A stretch of DNA of 64,000 nt from positions 62,001 through 126,000 of IMG/VR virus record IMGVR_UViG_3300034682_000176; one strand, written 5' to 3'. Under the pieces are notes generated by a model. That model saw only the letters and a program-made list of their open reading frames with translations, made no database searches and was not told where the DNA came from. Made by a program: the position numbers and the translations under genes. The DNA is from a virus. Below, piece after piece: positions 48,872-58,180 of this stretch. Position 1 is the first letter of the stretch; each line of letters begins with the position of its first letter.

Positions 48872-50077
48872 ATGCCAGTGAACGGTCAACCAACGCTTGT
48901 CGAAAGCGTGCGCAACATCATCACCACTTACAAGGGCACTGTCGGCGACGGGATGTCGCTGGCAGACATCAGCAAGATTGCTCGCGTGGAGCCACTGACG
49001 CTGATCTCTTCCAACCTGACAGGCGTCAAGGATCTGTACAACATCCTGCACGGGGTGCTGAACATCTACTCGGCCTACCACTTGCAAGCGGTCAACATCT
49101 TGTCGACCCAGATGGTGGACAGCCGCATCTTGCGCATCCTGGACAAAACCAACCCCGACCGTGACCTCAAGACCTTCCTGACCTCCGGCCAGTTTGGTAT
49201 GGAAGCGCTGAACCTGGACAGCCTGAACGTCGAAGGCTCGGCCCTGGCCACCCGCACCATGTCGCTGGAAGGCTGCAAGTATCGCCTGCCCATGCTCAAG
49301 AGCGACCAACCCAAACGGGTCTCGACCGAGTCGCTGGATCACCAGTCGATCTACGGCGAAGGTGACGACGTTGCCGAAGACTCCGCACTAAACGCTGCCA
49401 TGCTGCGGGTGGACAGCTTTGACAAGTTGGGTCTGACGGTGGGCAAGGTGATTGAAGTGTCGTTCTTTGCCAACAACGAAAACGACGGTGATGGTCAGAA
49501 GGTGCGTGTGCCGGTGGTGGTCAAACTGGACACCATGATCATGCCTTCGGACGCGGTGCAACGCATCCTGACTTCCAACACCGAAGAGATCACCTTTGGT
49601 CCTCGTTTCAAGGACGCCATCAGTGGACGCATTCCGTTCATCAAGGACTTCTTGCTGTGTCAGGACTTGATCAAGAGCCAAAAGCGCGCCATGATCAAAG
49701 ACCCCACCAACTACTACAGCAACCTGCTCAAGCGCGTGAACAACTCCAAGATGTACTCGGCATTGTCGGGCAACATCTCGATGGCCGGCATCTCCAGCGT
49801 CTACGTGCTCAGCGAAGAAGACGAAGAGCAGATCCAACGCAAGATCGGCGGCAAGCTGACCAACCAAAAGACCCGCGACATCGTCTTTGACAACACCTCG
49901 GCCATGCTGATCGTGGTGATCGACAAGGAGTGGGAACGCGTCTCGATCTACGTACGTGACATCTCGGGCTTCAGCCAGGCATCGTTCGACAGCTTCCGTG
50001 GCGCAACCGACAAGGGCAGCACCATGATCGCCGACATGCTCAAGGGGTTCACCATGAACAACCCTCCCAGCTTCTAA
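48872..50077 (+). CDS. Unknown virion-like protein, 401 residues
   Basis: ATG 48872 follows GGGG by 6 bases; ATG 48860 is also in frame. The protein is mainly mixed alpha/beta, with a low-charge N-terminal part and charged C-terminal helices (SEEDEEQIQRKIGGKLTNQKTRD). A strand-rich segment VIDKEWERVSIYVRDI follows. It begins a rightward run with the genes at 50111 and 51041, closely spaced, which end at a strong terminator. Similar three-gene sets in large phages are virion parts; the role is inferred. Confidence 0.75.
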   Translation: MPVNGQPTLVESVRNIITTYKGTVGDGMSLADISKIARVEPLTLISSNLTGVKDLYNILHGVLNIYSAYHLQAVNILSTQMVDSRILRILDKTNPDRDLKTFLTSGQFGMEALNLDSLNVEGSALATRTMSLEGCKYRLPMLKSDQPKRVSTESLDHQSIYGEGDDVAEDSALNAAMLRVDSFDKLGLTVGKVIEVSFFANNENDGDGQKVRVPVVVKLDTMIMPSDAVQRILTSNTEEITFGPRFKDAISGRIPFIKDFLLCQDLIKSQKRAMIKDPTNYYSNLLKRVNNSKMYSALSGNISMAGISSVYVLSEEDEEQIQRKIGGKLTNQKTRDIVFDNTSAMLIVVIDKEWERVSIYVRDISGFSQASFDSFRGATDKGSTMIADMLKGFTMNNPPSF

Positions 50078-50110
50078 GCCTTTAACCAGTTAGCAAAGAA
50101 AAGAGACCGT

Positions 50111-51022
50111 ATGAACATTTTCGGATTCGTAGCTAAGATGCTACCCAGCGTGAGCCGTTCGGATGCTGAAGCGGACATGGAGATCTCCATGGAAGCTGTG
50201 ACATCGGTGCTGGACGTGTACACCCAGCTGGCCCAAACCCAAACCGCCACCAAGTTCAACAGCAAGATCGGTGTCAAGCTGATCCAAGAGTTCGAGAAAG
50301 AACTGCGTGACGCCAAACCTGCCACTCGCCTGCACGGCAAGACGCTGGCCGAGCTCTCGCTGGAGCTGTTCAAAAACGTCCAGGTCAATGGTGCCCAGAT
50401 CACCAAGGAGCTGGAAGACATCAAGAGCGAAGTGATCGTCTCGCATGCCATCTCGGCCTCCAAGGCTTCGATCCTGCGTGCTGTGGCACACTACTACTTC
50501 ATGACGAAGTTCGCCATGGACTTCGCCAACTACCTGATCATGCTGGAAGCAGAGCACGGCGGCGTCGAGCTGCCCCGCGACGCCAAACCCAACAAGAAGC
50601 AGGTGCAGTACATCGAAGACAACCTGTGGATCTATGCCCGTTTGCTGGCCGTGTACGGCTCGGACTCGGACAAGTTCCTCAGCCGCCTGTCGGAGATCGA
50701 AAGCTACCAGATCACCAAAGACTCGGTCAACGATGCACTGGGTGTGTCGGCCAACAAGATCGATCTGTTCAACAACCTGCCCGACGGCTTCATCGGCTCG
50801 CCCATCTACACGGTGGGTTTGATCTTTGCTCAGTGGGAGGCCGATCGCCACAAGGAGCTCAAGGACAAGAAGCGCTTGCTGGAGTTGCGTTTGCTGCACC
50901 TGCGCGTGCTCAAGGAGCAAGGCAATGGTGATGCTGGGACCGAGAAGGAAATCGCCCACTTGCAAAAGCGGGTGACAGACATCGACTACAAACTGGCTAA
51001 AATCGAGCAAGACCTCGACTAA
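50111..51022 (+). CDS. Unknown helical virion-like protein, 303 residues
   Basis: AAAAGAGACC precedes the ATG. Mostly alpha-helical, with regular amphipathic helices and a long charged C-terminal coiled coil (WEADRHKELKDKKRLLELRLLHLRVLKEQG; AHLQKRVTDIDYKLAKIEQD). Codons are strongly GC-biased at third positions, as in the neighbouring gene, which suggests high expression. It lies 33 bases after the previous stop and 18 before the next start. A structural role is plausible; family not recognised. Confidence 0.75.
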   Translation: MNIFGFVAKMLPSVSRSDAEADMEISMEAVTSVLDVYTQLAQTQTATKFNSKIGVKLIQEFEKELRDAKPATRLHGKTLAELSLELFKNVQVNGAQITKELEDIKSEVIVSHAISASKASILRAVAHYYFMTKFAMDFANYLIMLEAEHGGVELPRDAKPNKKQVQYIEDNLWIYARLLAVYGSDSDKFLSRLSEIESYQITKDSVNDALGVSANKIDLFNNLPDGFIGSPIYTVGLIFAQWEADRHKELKDKKRLLELRLLHLRVLKEQGNGDAGTEKEIAHLQKRVTDIDYKLAKIEQDLD

Positions 51023-51040
51023 CCTATAAAGGACAACATC

Positions 51041-51640
51041 ATGACTGAACAAGTTGTCCCTACGGTTTTCGCTACCAGTGGTTTTGTGGTCCCTCTGACT
51101 CCATACCACTGCCCCTATAGCGAAATCGCTGGACTCAAAGAAACCTTGTTTGCTCGTGTGTTTGCGTCGACCTCCGACCAAATGACGCGTGAGTACTTCA
51201 AGAACTCCAACATCTACATCTCTGAGACTGCCAAAAAGCTGTATGACGAGTATGTGGGCAATCCTTGCCTGGACACGTTCATTGCGATCGTGGACATGGT
51301 CACGGACATCCTGAAGATGACGACCCCGCGTCAATTCTTCCAGTGGCAAGTTGGCAGCAACCACATCTCCCCCATCTCCTTGATGTTTTGCAAGGACGTG
51401 ATCACTGGCAAGTTTGTCGAGAACTACAACACCTACAACGTGTTGAACTTCAACGCTCGCTTTGCCATCAGCAACAACGTGACGTCGCACGAAGCGGCTG
51501 CGCACTGGCGTGAGTTTGAACGGCTCTTGAATAACAGCTACGGTCAAGGAGAATCCTGGACCGAGATGCTGACTCCGCTGATGAACAAGCGTCCTGCCTT
51601 CATGGCGTTCTTCAAACACATCTTCGTCGATTACTATTGA
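51041..51640 (+). CDS. Unknown 199-residue protein
   Basis: AAAGGACAACATC precedes the ATG. Mixed alpha/beta with many Phe, Tyr and Asn residues (HISPISLMFCKDVITGKFVENYNTYNVLNF). No catalytic motif is visible. Last gene of the operon that begins at 48872, before an 18-bp terminator stem. Structural or assembly function is inferred from the operon. Confidence 0.75.
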   Translation: MTEQVVPTVFATSGFVVPLTPYHCPYSEIAGLKETLFARVFASTSDQMTREYFKNSNIYISETAKKLYDEYVGNPCLDTFIAIVDMVTDILKMTTPRQFFQWQVGSNHISPISLMFCKDVITGKFVENYNTYNVLNFNARFAISNNVTSHEAAAHWREFERLLNNSYGQGESWTEMLTPLMNKRPAFMAFFKHIFVDYY

Positions 51641-51645
51641 CGCAT

Positions 51646-51685
51646 CACCACTAGGCAAGAGGAGCAATCCTCTTGCCTAGTGGTG
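51646..51685 (+). terminator. Very strong terminator hairpin
   Basis: 18-bp perfect stem (51646-51663 with 51668-51685) and loop GCAA, the longest perfect stem in the window apart from the palindrome at 22507. It is followed by GGATGTTTTGATC. Confidence 0.8.
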
Positions 51686-51749
51686 GGATGTTTTGATCTT
51701 TACCCACAAGGAGCATCTGTGGGTCACACTTCTTATCTTGGAGGGCCGT

Positions 51750-53261
51750 ATGGCAAAGCTGTATGCGTTGGAAGCAGATGACAAAACGCAAGAACTCGAT
51801 CCCCTGGACAAACGCAATCAACTGTTGATTGAAAAGGTGCTGGACTACGACAAGAAGTCGATGCCAGCGACTTCGGTGACTGCTGACTTGCTCAAACAGC
51901 GTCACGACCTGCGCAAGGAAATCACCGAACAACTCGACCAGCAAAAGCAGGAAGAAGAGCAAGAAGGAGATGGTGATGGTGACGACAACCAAGACCAAAA
52001 TCCCGACAACAACGAGGAAAATACCCCGGCTGATGAAGGCGGCGACAACCAGCCTCAAGATGACAACAACACCGACGACAACGACAATGGCGGTGAGCAG
52101 CCGGCTGACAAGACCAAAGGCAGCGCTACTGACGATGAAAGCGAAGAGTCGGTAGCCGCTGACGATGTCGACAGTCTGCGCAACCTGGTGGGTGGTAAAG
52201 GCGGCAAGAGTGAGAACAAGGGTGACGACAAGGCATCGACCGAATCGTTCCATACCCAGCGCGCTCCTAAACCCAAGCCTGTGGTCATGTCGGTGGTCGG
52301 TCAGATGACAGCCCTGCGTGGTTTGTTCGAGCCTTTGAAGCAGTCGCATCGTCGCCGTATGGTGGCCATCGAAGGCTTCCAACTGAACGCTTCTCCCAAG
52401 GTCACCGACCAACCTTTGGCGTACGTCAAGGACGATGTGGTTGAATCCCTCAACCGCTTGATCACTTTGTCCAACCACTACATCGCCAAGAACAACTCTA
52501 CCGTTGCGCAAGGTGCGGAAGGTTTGAAGTCCTTGGGTGAGCAGCTGACTGCGTATGGCCAGTACATCGAAGCGGGCAAGTTCCACTTCAGTCAACAGCT
52601 GATCCAAGATGAAGAGCTGCTCAAGCCTTTGTCGGTTAAGGGTAAGAACGAGTTGGCTTACACCTCCACACTGCTGGCCAAGTACCTGGAGAGCTCTTCA
52701 GCCATGGCGGTCAAGCTGATGCAAAATCCGTTTGAACAACTGCCAGACGCTTTTGCTTCGGGTGGTTACAAGGACGAGCAAGGGGTGATGGTCAATGAGT
52801 TGGTGCTGCCAGGCTTTGCCCAGATGCAAGCAAGCGTTGTTCCGTTCTCCAACTACATCGACACCAAGTACGAGGAGTACCAGGTCTACAAGGTGCAAAC
52901 CTTCAAACCTCACGATCTGTACAGCTTGCCGGCGATCAGTCTGGAAGAAGACAAGGACCTGAAGAAGCTGATGACCGAGTTGGACAAGATCTTGATCAGC
53001 GCGGGTCTGATCCTGGACAACGTAAAAGATATGAGTGCACACTACCAGACGTTCATCGACGGTCTTAAAACGATTAGCTATGACGTGGAAAAGGGTGCAC
53101 AAACAAATCTAGCGGGGTTGGGACTCGATGACAAGCTCAAGGACTTCATCAAGTTCAAGCTGGTCACCGAGTTGTACATCAATGACTTGGACGCTGCTGT
53201 TCATTACCTGAGCGCAGCGATGAGCGCATTGGCCCAGCTGGTTGAATTGTCGGACAAATAA
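51750..53261 (+). CDS. Probable internal virion protein with acidic, disordered N-terminal third
   Basis: 503 residues; ATG 51750 was chosen for GGAG 6 bases upstream. It begins MAKLYALEADD, like the proteins at 53394, 54724 and 61415. Residues about 60-170 are extremely acidic, Asp/Asn/Gln-rich (GDGDGDDNQDQNPDNNEE), like a propeptide or DNA-mimicking tract. The C-terminal 330 residues are helical. T4 internal proteins also carry a short N-terminal capsid-targeting tag that is removed by the prohead protease. Role as an internal head protein is inferred from N-terminus and context. Confidence 0.6.
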   Translation: MAKLYALEADDKTQELDPLDKRNQLLIEKVLDYDKKSMPATSVTADLLKQRHDLRKEITEQLDQQKQEEEQEGDGDGDDNQDQNPDNNEENTPADEGGDNQPQDDNNTDDNDNGGEQPADKTKGSATDDESEESVAADDVDSLRNLVGGKGGKSENKGDDKASTESFHTQRAPKPKPVVMSVVGQMTALRGLFEPLKQSHRRRMVAIEGFQLNASPKVTDQPLAYVKDDVVESLNRLITLSNHYIAKNNSTVAQGAEGLKSLGEQLTAYGQYIEAGKFHFSQQLIQDEELLKPLSVKGKNELAYTSTLLAKYLESSSAMAVKLMQNPFEQLPDAFASGGYKDEQGVMVNELVLPGFAQMQASVVPFSNYIDTKYEEYQVYKVQTFKPHDLYSLPAISLEEDKDLKKLMTELDKILISAGLILDNVKDMSAHYQTFIDGLKTISYDVEKGAQTNLAGLGLDDKLKDFIKFKLVTELYINDLDAAVHYLSAAMSALAQLVELSDK

Positions 53262-53293
53262 CTGTCTGGTGAAATCGGCATATCGAATTGAGA

Positions 53294-53310
53294 GGTGGTC
53301 GCCAACCACC
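53294..53310 (+). terminator. Small hairpin after the gene at 51750
   Basis: GGTGGT pairs with ACCACC across a 5-base loop, followed by CCTTAAC. Weak compared with the other terminators. Confidence 0.35.
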
Positions 53311-53344
53311 CCTTAACAATAGTTTGGCTCGTAATAGGGTCATC

Positions 53345-53358
53345 ACCATACGTATGGT
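53345..53358. promoter_or_regulatory. 14-base perfect palindrome upstream of a major virion gene
   Basis: ACCATACGTATGGT lies 36-49 bases before the ATG at 53394. It may be an operator or simply part of a leader hairpin; no function is shown. Confidence 0.35.
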
Positions 53359-53393
53359 CTTAATCCCCAACCTTTTCTCGTTAGGAAATCAAA

Positions 53394-54590
53394 ATGGCAA
53401 AGCTGTTCGCAATTGAAGAAGAAAACCTGGACGCAGGTGTTGATCTGGAAGTGTCGCCTGAAGAAGGTGAAGTGGCTGACGTGGTCGTCGACACCGACGC
53501 TGGTGCGGGCGACGTGGGCGAAACCGTGGAAGCTGTGGACGGTGGTCTGGAAGCTTCGGCCGAGCTGGAACAAGTCGAAGCCGTGGTGGAAAAGGCTGTG
53601 GAAGAAGGCGAAGGCCTGGACCCCGTGGCTGCTGAAGCCATCCGCATCGCTGTGTCGGCCATCGCCTCCAAGGTCGGCGCCAACCCCAAGGCCCTGTACA
53701 GCCTGTACGCTTCGGAAAACTTCCAAGCTGCATCCAGCCGCCGTGGCAACTCGACCCACGCTCTGGAAGGCGTGCAGGAGTTCCTGAAGGACCTGTGGAA
53801 GAAGATCAAGGCCGCTCTGAACAACCTGTGGACCAAGTCCAAGGCTTTCTGGGCCAAGCACATCTCCAACGTGGGTCGCGTGAAGAAGGCGCTGGACTCC
53901 ATGAAGGCCAAGGTCAAGGCTTCCAGCGGCAAGATGGAAGGCAAGCCCTACCTGGACAAGGCTCCCAGCGGTCTGCTGTCGGCCTTCCCTGGCAAGGGTG
54001 ACCTGAACGCCAAGTCGGTGGAAGCCTACCTGAGCGGCATCGACGGTCTGGTCAAGCGCGCTGGTGTGGTGGCTGACGCCATGGCTGGCAGCGGTGCTAA
54101 GGACCTGGCTGCCTGGAAGTCCAAGATCGACTCCGCCGTGGGTGGCAGCGAGTCCTACGTGGTGGTGGGTGGTGACACTCTGTCCATCAAGTACGACGCC
54201 GACGCCGCTGAAGGCAACGTGACCCTGGAACTGGAACGCGAGCCTGTGACCGACAAGGAAGAGGAACGCGGCATGGTCGTGGCCGACAAGGGCACCCTGG
54301 TCAGCCTGCTGGACAAGGCCCTGGCTTCCATCAAGGTCACCATCGACATGCAGAAGAAGGCTGACAAGTCGGCCCAAGCTGCCACTTCCTTCATGAACGA
54401 CATCGAGCGTGAAATCGCTAGTGCCGGCGAACAAGGCGACGCTGCCAAGGCCACTCGCGCCAAGATGCGTCTGGGCTACAAGCTGTCGGCTTTCGACGCC
54501 AAGATCGCTTCGATCGCTGCCTCCGAAAACGTCAAGGCCTGCAAGGGCGTGCTGGCGTTCGCTGCTGCTTCCGTGAAGCAGTACAAGTAA
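53394..54590 (+). CDS. Abundant internal-head-type virion protein A
   Basis: 398 residues. N-terminus MAKLFAIEEEN, then an acidic tract to about residue 75. Residues 127-165 are an amphipathic Trp/Lys/Phe-rich helix (FLKDLWKKIKAALNNLWTKS). It aligns without gaps to the next gene for its first 160 residues. EASAELEQVE at about 53-62 is identical in the next protein except for one residue, a candidate protease site (A-x-E type). Codon use is extreme: Lys is almost only AAG and Leu only CTG, with near-absence of AT-ending codons, which points to very high expression. Virion location is inferred. Confidence 0.65.
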   Translation: MAKLFAIEEENLDAGVDLEVSPEEGEVADVVVDTDAGAGDVGETVEAVDGGLEASAELEQVEAVVEKAVEEGEGLDPVAAEAIRIAVSAIASKVGANPKALYSLYASENFQAASSRRGNSTHALEGVQEFLKDLWKKIKAALNNLWTKSKAFWAKHISNVGRVKKALDSMKAKVKASSGKMEGKPYLDKAPSGLLSAFPGKGDLNAKSVEAYLSGIDGLVKRAGVVADAMAGSGAKDLAAWKSKIDSAVGGSESYVVVGGDTLSIKYDADAAEGNVTLELEREPVTDKEEERGMVVADKGTLVSLLDKALASIKVTIDMQKKADKSAQAATSFMNDIEREIASAGEQGDAAKATRAKMRLGYKLSAFDAKIASIAASENVKACKGVLAFAAASVKQYK

Positions 54591-54622
54591 TCCATCAGCC
54601 TGAACAAGGCTAATTGATGAAC

Positions 54623-54661
54623 CTAGAAGAGACCCGGGCCTTGTGCTCGGGTCTCTTCTAG
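54623..54661 (+). terminator. Terminator between the paired internal-protein genes
   Basis: 14-bp perfect stem (54623-54636 with 54648-54661), then GCGTCTTTGC. It may limit read-through from the first gene to the second. Confidence 0.7.
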
Positions 54662-54723
54662 CGTCTTTGCCGCTGTCTGACCTATTTTGTGAGTTTATCT
54701 ATCAACCCTGAAAGGATGCCGTC

Positions 54724-55950
54724 ATGGCTAAACTGTTTCCCTCCGTCGAAAGTGACGATGTGATCAACCAAGTGGAAGAGCTGGAAGTGTCGCCTGAAGA
54801 AGGTGAAGCTGCAGCCGTTCAAGCTGAAGCTGAAGTCGAGTCCGACGGCGTGCTGGAAACTGCTGAAGCCGTCGATGCTGGCGCTGATGCTTCGGCCGAG
54901 CTGGAACAAGTGGAAACCTTGGTCGAAGGTGCGGGTGAAGAAGGTCTGACCCCTGTGGCTGCTGAAGCCATCCGTGTGGCCATCTCGGTCATCGCCTCCA
55001 AGGTCGGCGCCAACCCCCAAGCGCTGTACCAACGCTACGCCTCGGAGAACTTCGTCGGCGCTGGTGCAAGCCCTGCCAACACCGCCCACGCTCTGGAAGG
55101 TGTGCAGGAGTTCCTGAAGGACCTGTGGAAGAAGATCAAGGCTGCCCTGACACAGATGTCGGCCAAGCTCAAGAGCTTCTGGGCCAAACACCTGTCCAAC
55201 TCGGGCCGCATGGTCAACGCCATCGCTTCCATGAAGAACCGTGTCAAATCTTCCTCGGGCAAGATCAGCGGCAAGGCATACCTGGACAAGGCACCTGCGG
55301 CCGTGGCCAGCTACTACAAGACCACCAAGGACATCAACGCCACGGTGGTGCGCGAGTCGATCTTCAACCCAGCCATCATTCAAACTTACAGCAAAAACGC
55401 CACGGGCTTTGCTGATCGCATTGCTTCGCTGGCGAAGACTGGTATGTCGGACAGCGCCAAGGCGGCGCAAGCGTTCGATGCTGCGATCAAGAACATCCAG
55501 AGCGGCAGCCTTGAGCTGCCGGTGGTCGGTGGTGAAAAGGTGGTGGTCGAAATCGAACCTGATCATGAAGAAGGTTCGATCAAGACCACGTTCACCCGTG
55601 AACCCAACGGCGATGTGGAAGAGTCTCCCAGCATGGCTGTGGCGGACAAGGCTACTTTGCTGTCGCTGCTGACCGACGCAGAAACGCTGATCAAGGCTGT
55701 GGTCAAACACAAGTCCGAATCCGAGAAGCTGAGCCAAAAGTTCAACGAAGCTTTGGTCGGTGTGGAAAAGCTGTTGGGTGACGCCAACTTGCAAGGTACT
55801 GTGGCATCCAACGTCCGCAAGTGCATGCGTCTGGTCTACAAGAGCGCCGCAACCGACGCCAAGGTCGAGACCTTGTTCATCAACGAGTCCATCCGCTGCG
55901 CTAAGGCCGTGCTGACCTACAGCGCTGCTTGCTTGAAGCAGTACAGCTAA
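54724..55950 (+). CDS. Internal-head-type virion protein B, paralogue of A
   Basis: 408 residues; AAAGGATGCCGTC precedes the ATG. Begins MAKLFPSVESDD, then an acidic tract and the same SPEEGE, ADASAELEQVE, GLTPVAAEAIR and ALEGVQEFLKDLWKKIKAAL elements as the preceding protein. After residue about 200 the two diverge. Less extreme codon bias than A, so probably less abundant. A tandem duplication is clear. The helix around 127-165 could be membrane- or DNA-active after ejection into the host, as proposed for internal head proteins; that is inference. Confidence 0.65.
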   Translation: MAKLFPSVESDDVINQVEELEVSPEEGEAAAVQAEAEVESDGVLETAEAVDAGADASAELEQVETLVEGAGEEGLTPVAAEAIRVAISVIASKVGANPQALYQRYASENFVGAGASPANTAHALEGVQEFLKDLWKKIKAALTQMSAKLKSFWAKHLSNSGRMVNAIASMKNRVKSSSGKISGKAYLDKAPAAVASYYKTTKDINATVVRESIFNPAIIQTYSKNATGFADRIASLAKTGMSDSAKAAQAFDAAIKNIQSGSLELPVVGGEKVVVEIEPDHEEGSIKTTFTREPNGDVEESPSMAVADKATLLSLLTDAETLIKAVVKHKSESEKLSQKFNEALVGVEKLLGDANLQGTVASNVRKCMRLVYKSAATDAKVETLFINESIRCAKAVLTYSAACLKQYS

Positions 55951-55971
55951 TCCCTAGCCTATAATGGCTTA

Positions 55972-56007
55972 GACACCACCAGCAGGCTTCGGCTTGCTGG
56001 TGGTGTC
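55972..56007 (+). terminator. Terminator with TTCG tetraloop
   Basis: 16-bp stem (55972-55987 with 55992-56007, one wobble pair) closed by TTCG. Confidence 0.75.
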
Positions 56008-56031
56008 TGTCTGCGTTTTGAAACCAATTCG

Positions 56032-56053
56032 ATTACATATATACCACATGACA
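56032..56053 (+). promoter_or_regulatory. TTACATATATAC-type promoter-like element
   Basis: ATTACATATATACC, then ACATGACAT, 77-98 bases before the ATG at 56130. A 6-bp leader hairpin (ACAGAC/GTCTGT, about 56074-56093) lies between them. Confidence 0.55.
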
Positions 56054-56129
56054 TAAACCTCTTGTAATTTGTAACAGACTCTTATTTGTCTGTGGTTACA
56101 AGACCGGTTCATCAAAAAGGAGTTTCACC

Positions 56130-56894
56130 ATGATCCCACGTTCTATCGCTCTGGTTCTGCGCAACGACACTGAAGCTGAAACTATTGTGTTGCAAACCTA
56201 CGGTGTGGCTGAAGATGTCACAACAGTTCAACTGCCGTTTGACAAAGAACAGTTTCAGACCAAGATGCATGAAGTCGGTGAAAAGCTGCGTATGCATCTG
56301 CACGGTATTGCTGTGCAACTGTCGGAAGACACCAAGGCTGCGGGTCTGCTGGAGACCTTTGTGACCTATATGGGAACATTGGAAGTTGACCACAATGCTA
56401 AAGTGCCTGATGAATTCCGCGGCACTCTGCGCAAGCGTGTTGCACGCCTGGCATCGCTGTTGCGCAAAAACGCTACCGACCCTGCTTCTTTGGTCAAGGG
56501 CTACTTGATCGGAACTGAAAACGGTCTGGTGCTGAACCTGTGGGTTCACACCGAAGAGTTGGTCTTGCTCAACGAAGTGGTGGAGCCAATCAACGTACAA
56601 GACACCGTTGACGCAAAAGCTCTGCTGGAGCAAGCGGTCACCACTGTGGCTGATCTGGCACCGTTCACTGAAGAGCTGACCATGGGTCAAGAACTCGGCA
56701 AAAACGTTGAGGTGACTTTGATCCACCCAGCACAAAAACCCATCATCTTGAACAAACCAACTGACCCTGGTTTGGACGGTGATGAGTTCAACACTCCTAT
56801 TCAAATGGGATTGACTTACGATCCCAACTTGAATCCGAAGTCCGCGCGCAGTGTCACAACAGCTTTGGCACAGCGCTTTACCCGTCACTTTTGA
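56130..56894 (+). CDS. Unknown 254-residue protein
   Basis: AAAAAGGAG and spacing identical to the gene at 185. Mixed alpha/beta, with an N-terminal beta-strand run (SIALVLRNDTEAETIVLQTY) and helical middle. No Cys pairs or metal sites. It forms a one-gene unit with an early-type promoter element and a strong terminator, separate from the virion run on both sides. Unlike the internal-type proteins it lacks the MAKL start. No family recognised. Confidence 0.75.
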   Translation: MIPRSIALVLRNDTEAETIVLQTYGVAEDVTTVQLPFDKEQFQTKMHEVGEKLRMHLHGIAVQLSEDTKAAGLLETFVTYMGTLEVDHNAKVPDEFRGTLRKRVARLASLLRKNATDPASLVKGYLIGTENGLVLNLWVHTEELVLLNEVVEPINVQDTVDAKALLEQAVTTVADLAPFTEELTMGQELGKNVEVTLIHPAQKPIILNKPTDPGLDGDEFNTPIQMGLTYDPNLNPKSARSVTTALAQRFTRHF

Positions 56895-56899
56895 CGGGA

Positions 56900-56947
56900 A
56901 CTAGACCAGGGAGGCGGACACCTCCCTGGTCTAGTCTTTTTATTTTT
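56900..56947 (+). terminator. Strong terminator with long T run
   Basis: 15-bp perfect stem (56900-56914 with 56921-56935), then CTTTTTATTTTT. Confidence 0.85.
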
Positions 56948-57003
56948 GACGTTAGCTTATGACAGCTAAAGTTTTTGTCACCACACCACCCTAGGAGTTT
57001 CAC

Positions 57004-58140
57004 ATGTACCAACGCAATCAATTCGCCCGCCACCAGTTCAGCCAAGGCACACCCACCTTCCACCCTGGAGCCACTTACCCTAACCCAGTACAGGAATACA
57101 GCCTGATCTCTACACCCATCTTGGTGATTGATCCAACTGACGGGTCTGTGGTCTACAGCGACACTGAAGTGGGTTCGGTCCTGCGTTTTGCATTGCTGCA
57201 GGACGACTATCTACCGATGGTCGAAGTCTACACAACATCCAAAGTTGCCACAATCAAAGAGCTGGCAAGCTCCCGCGAAAAGTTTTTGGCGACTTACCAA
57301 CCTAACCAAGCCAACATTTTGCGCCGTGTGGTTGAAGGTCAAGTGGGTTTAGATGAAGTCGAGAAGCACAAAATCCACGATTATGAAGGTGCTATCAAGA
57401 CTTTGGCAAAACTGAACGCTCGTATCAGTGAAGCTGTCAACAACATCGAGTTGGTCGGTGTTGCCAAGTCCATCGGCTATGAAGGCACTGAAAAAGTCTT
57501 GCAGGTCTCGGTTCAGTTCAAGAACAAGATTGACGGTGTGGTCACCACGGTGCGCACCATCAAAGGTCCGCACACCGTGCCGACATTTGCTGTGGATTAC
57601 CCAACTTCAGTGGGTTACGGCCTCAACGGCCCTGCCGGTCCGTACGCTGTTGTTCGTGAAGCAAACTGCTTTCAAGGTTCTGTCCAAACTGATCCATTCG
57701 CCCATTACGTCGACGCACTGCAAATGACATATGCAGCAAGACCCGCTGTCATGAAAGACCTAGACCTCAAGTCGTGGGTTATTTGCAATGTCTTCGGCAT
57801 TTCGATCAAAGTAGACACTCCTGCAAATAAGCGCGAAGAGTTTATTCTTGGTGTGCGAAGTATGTTGGAAGACGTTTTGAGCAACCATCTAGCAAACAAA
57901 CTAGAAGCTGGGTGCACATATCCCGGTAATGTGGTTGTTGAATTGTTTCAAGCATCTCATATCTTCAGGTTCGATCCATCCACTCTCTCACGCAACATTC
58001 CCGAGGTTGACCATATCGCACAACGTTTTCAACAAGACCCTAACCATTGCCAGTGGCTCAAAGAAACCATCAACTTTGACCCTCGCGTCCCTAACGCTAC
58101 CGCAACTTTGCTGCGTGCTGTAATCCAACTGCTGAAATAA
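57004..58140 (+). CDS. Unknown 378-residue protein, partly paralogous to the next gene
   Basis: TAGGAGTTTCAC precedes the ATG. Residues about 30-180 follow the layout of the next protein: a D-P-x-x-G-x-V-x-Y-x-x-T strand-turn, a helical section starting TTSK (TTSA in the next), and V-A-K followed by strands (VLQVSVQFKNKIDGVVT). The C-terminal 200 residues are unrelated and Pro/Asn-rich. The hairpin TTAGC...GCTAA lies in the leader (about 56952-56969). No family recognised; shared domain suggests a functional pair. Confidence 0.75.
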   Translation: MYQRNQFARHQFSQGTPTFHPGATYPNPVQEYSLISTPILVIDPTDGSVVYSDTEVGSVLRFALLQDDYLPMVEVYTTSKVATIKELASSREKFLATYQPNQANILRRVVEGQVGLDEVEKHKIHDYEGAIKTLAKLNARISEAVNNIELVGVAKSIGYEGTEKVLQVSVQFKNKIDGVVTTVRTIKGPHTVPTFAVDYPTSVGYGLNGPAGPYAVVREANCFQGSVQTDPFAHYVDALQMTYAARPAVMKDLDLKSWVICNVFGISIKVDTPANKREEFILGVRSMLEDVLSNHLANKLEAGCTYPGNVVVELFQASHIFRFDPSTLSRNIPEVDHIAQRFQQDPNHCQWLKETINFDPRVPNATATLLRAVIQLLK

Positions 58141-58180
58141 GCAACCCTTCAACACACCTATCTCTACAGAAGTACCTACC

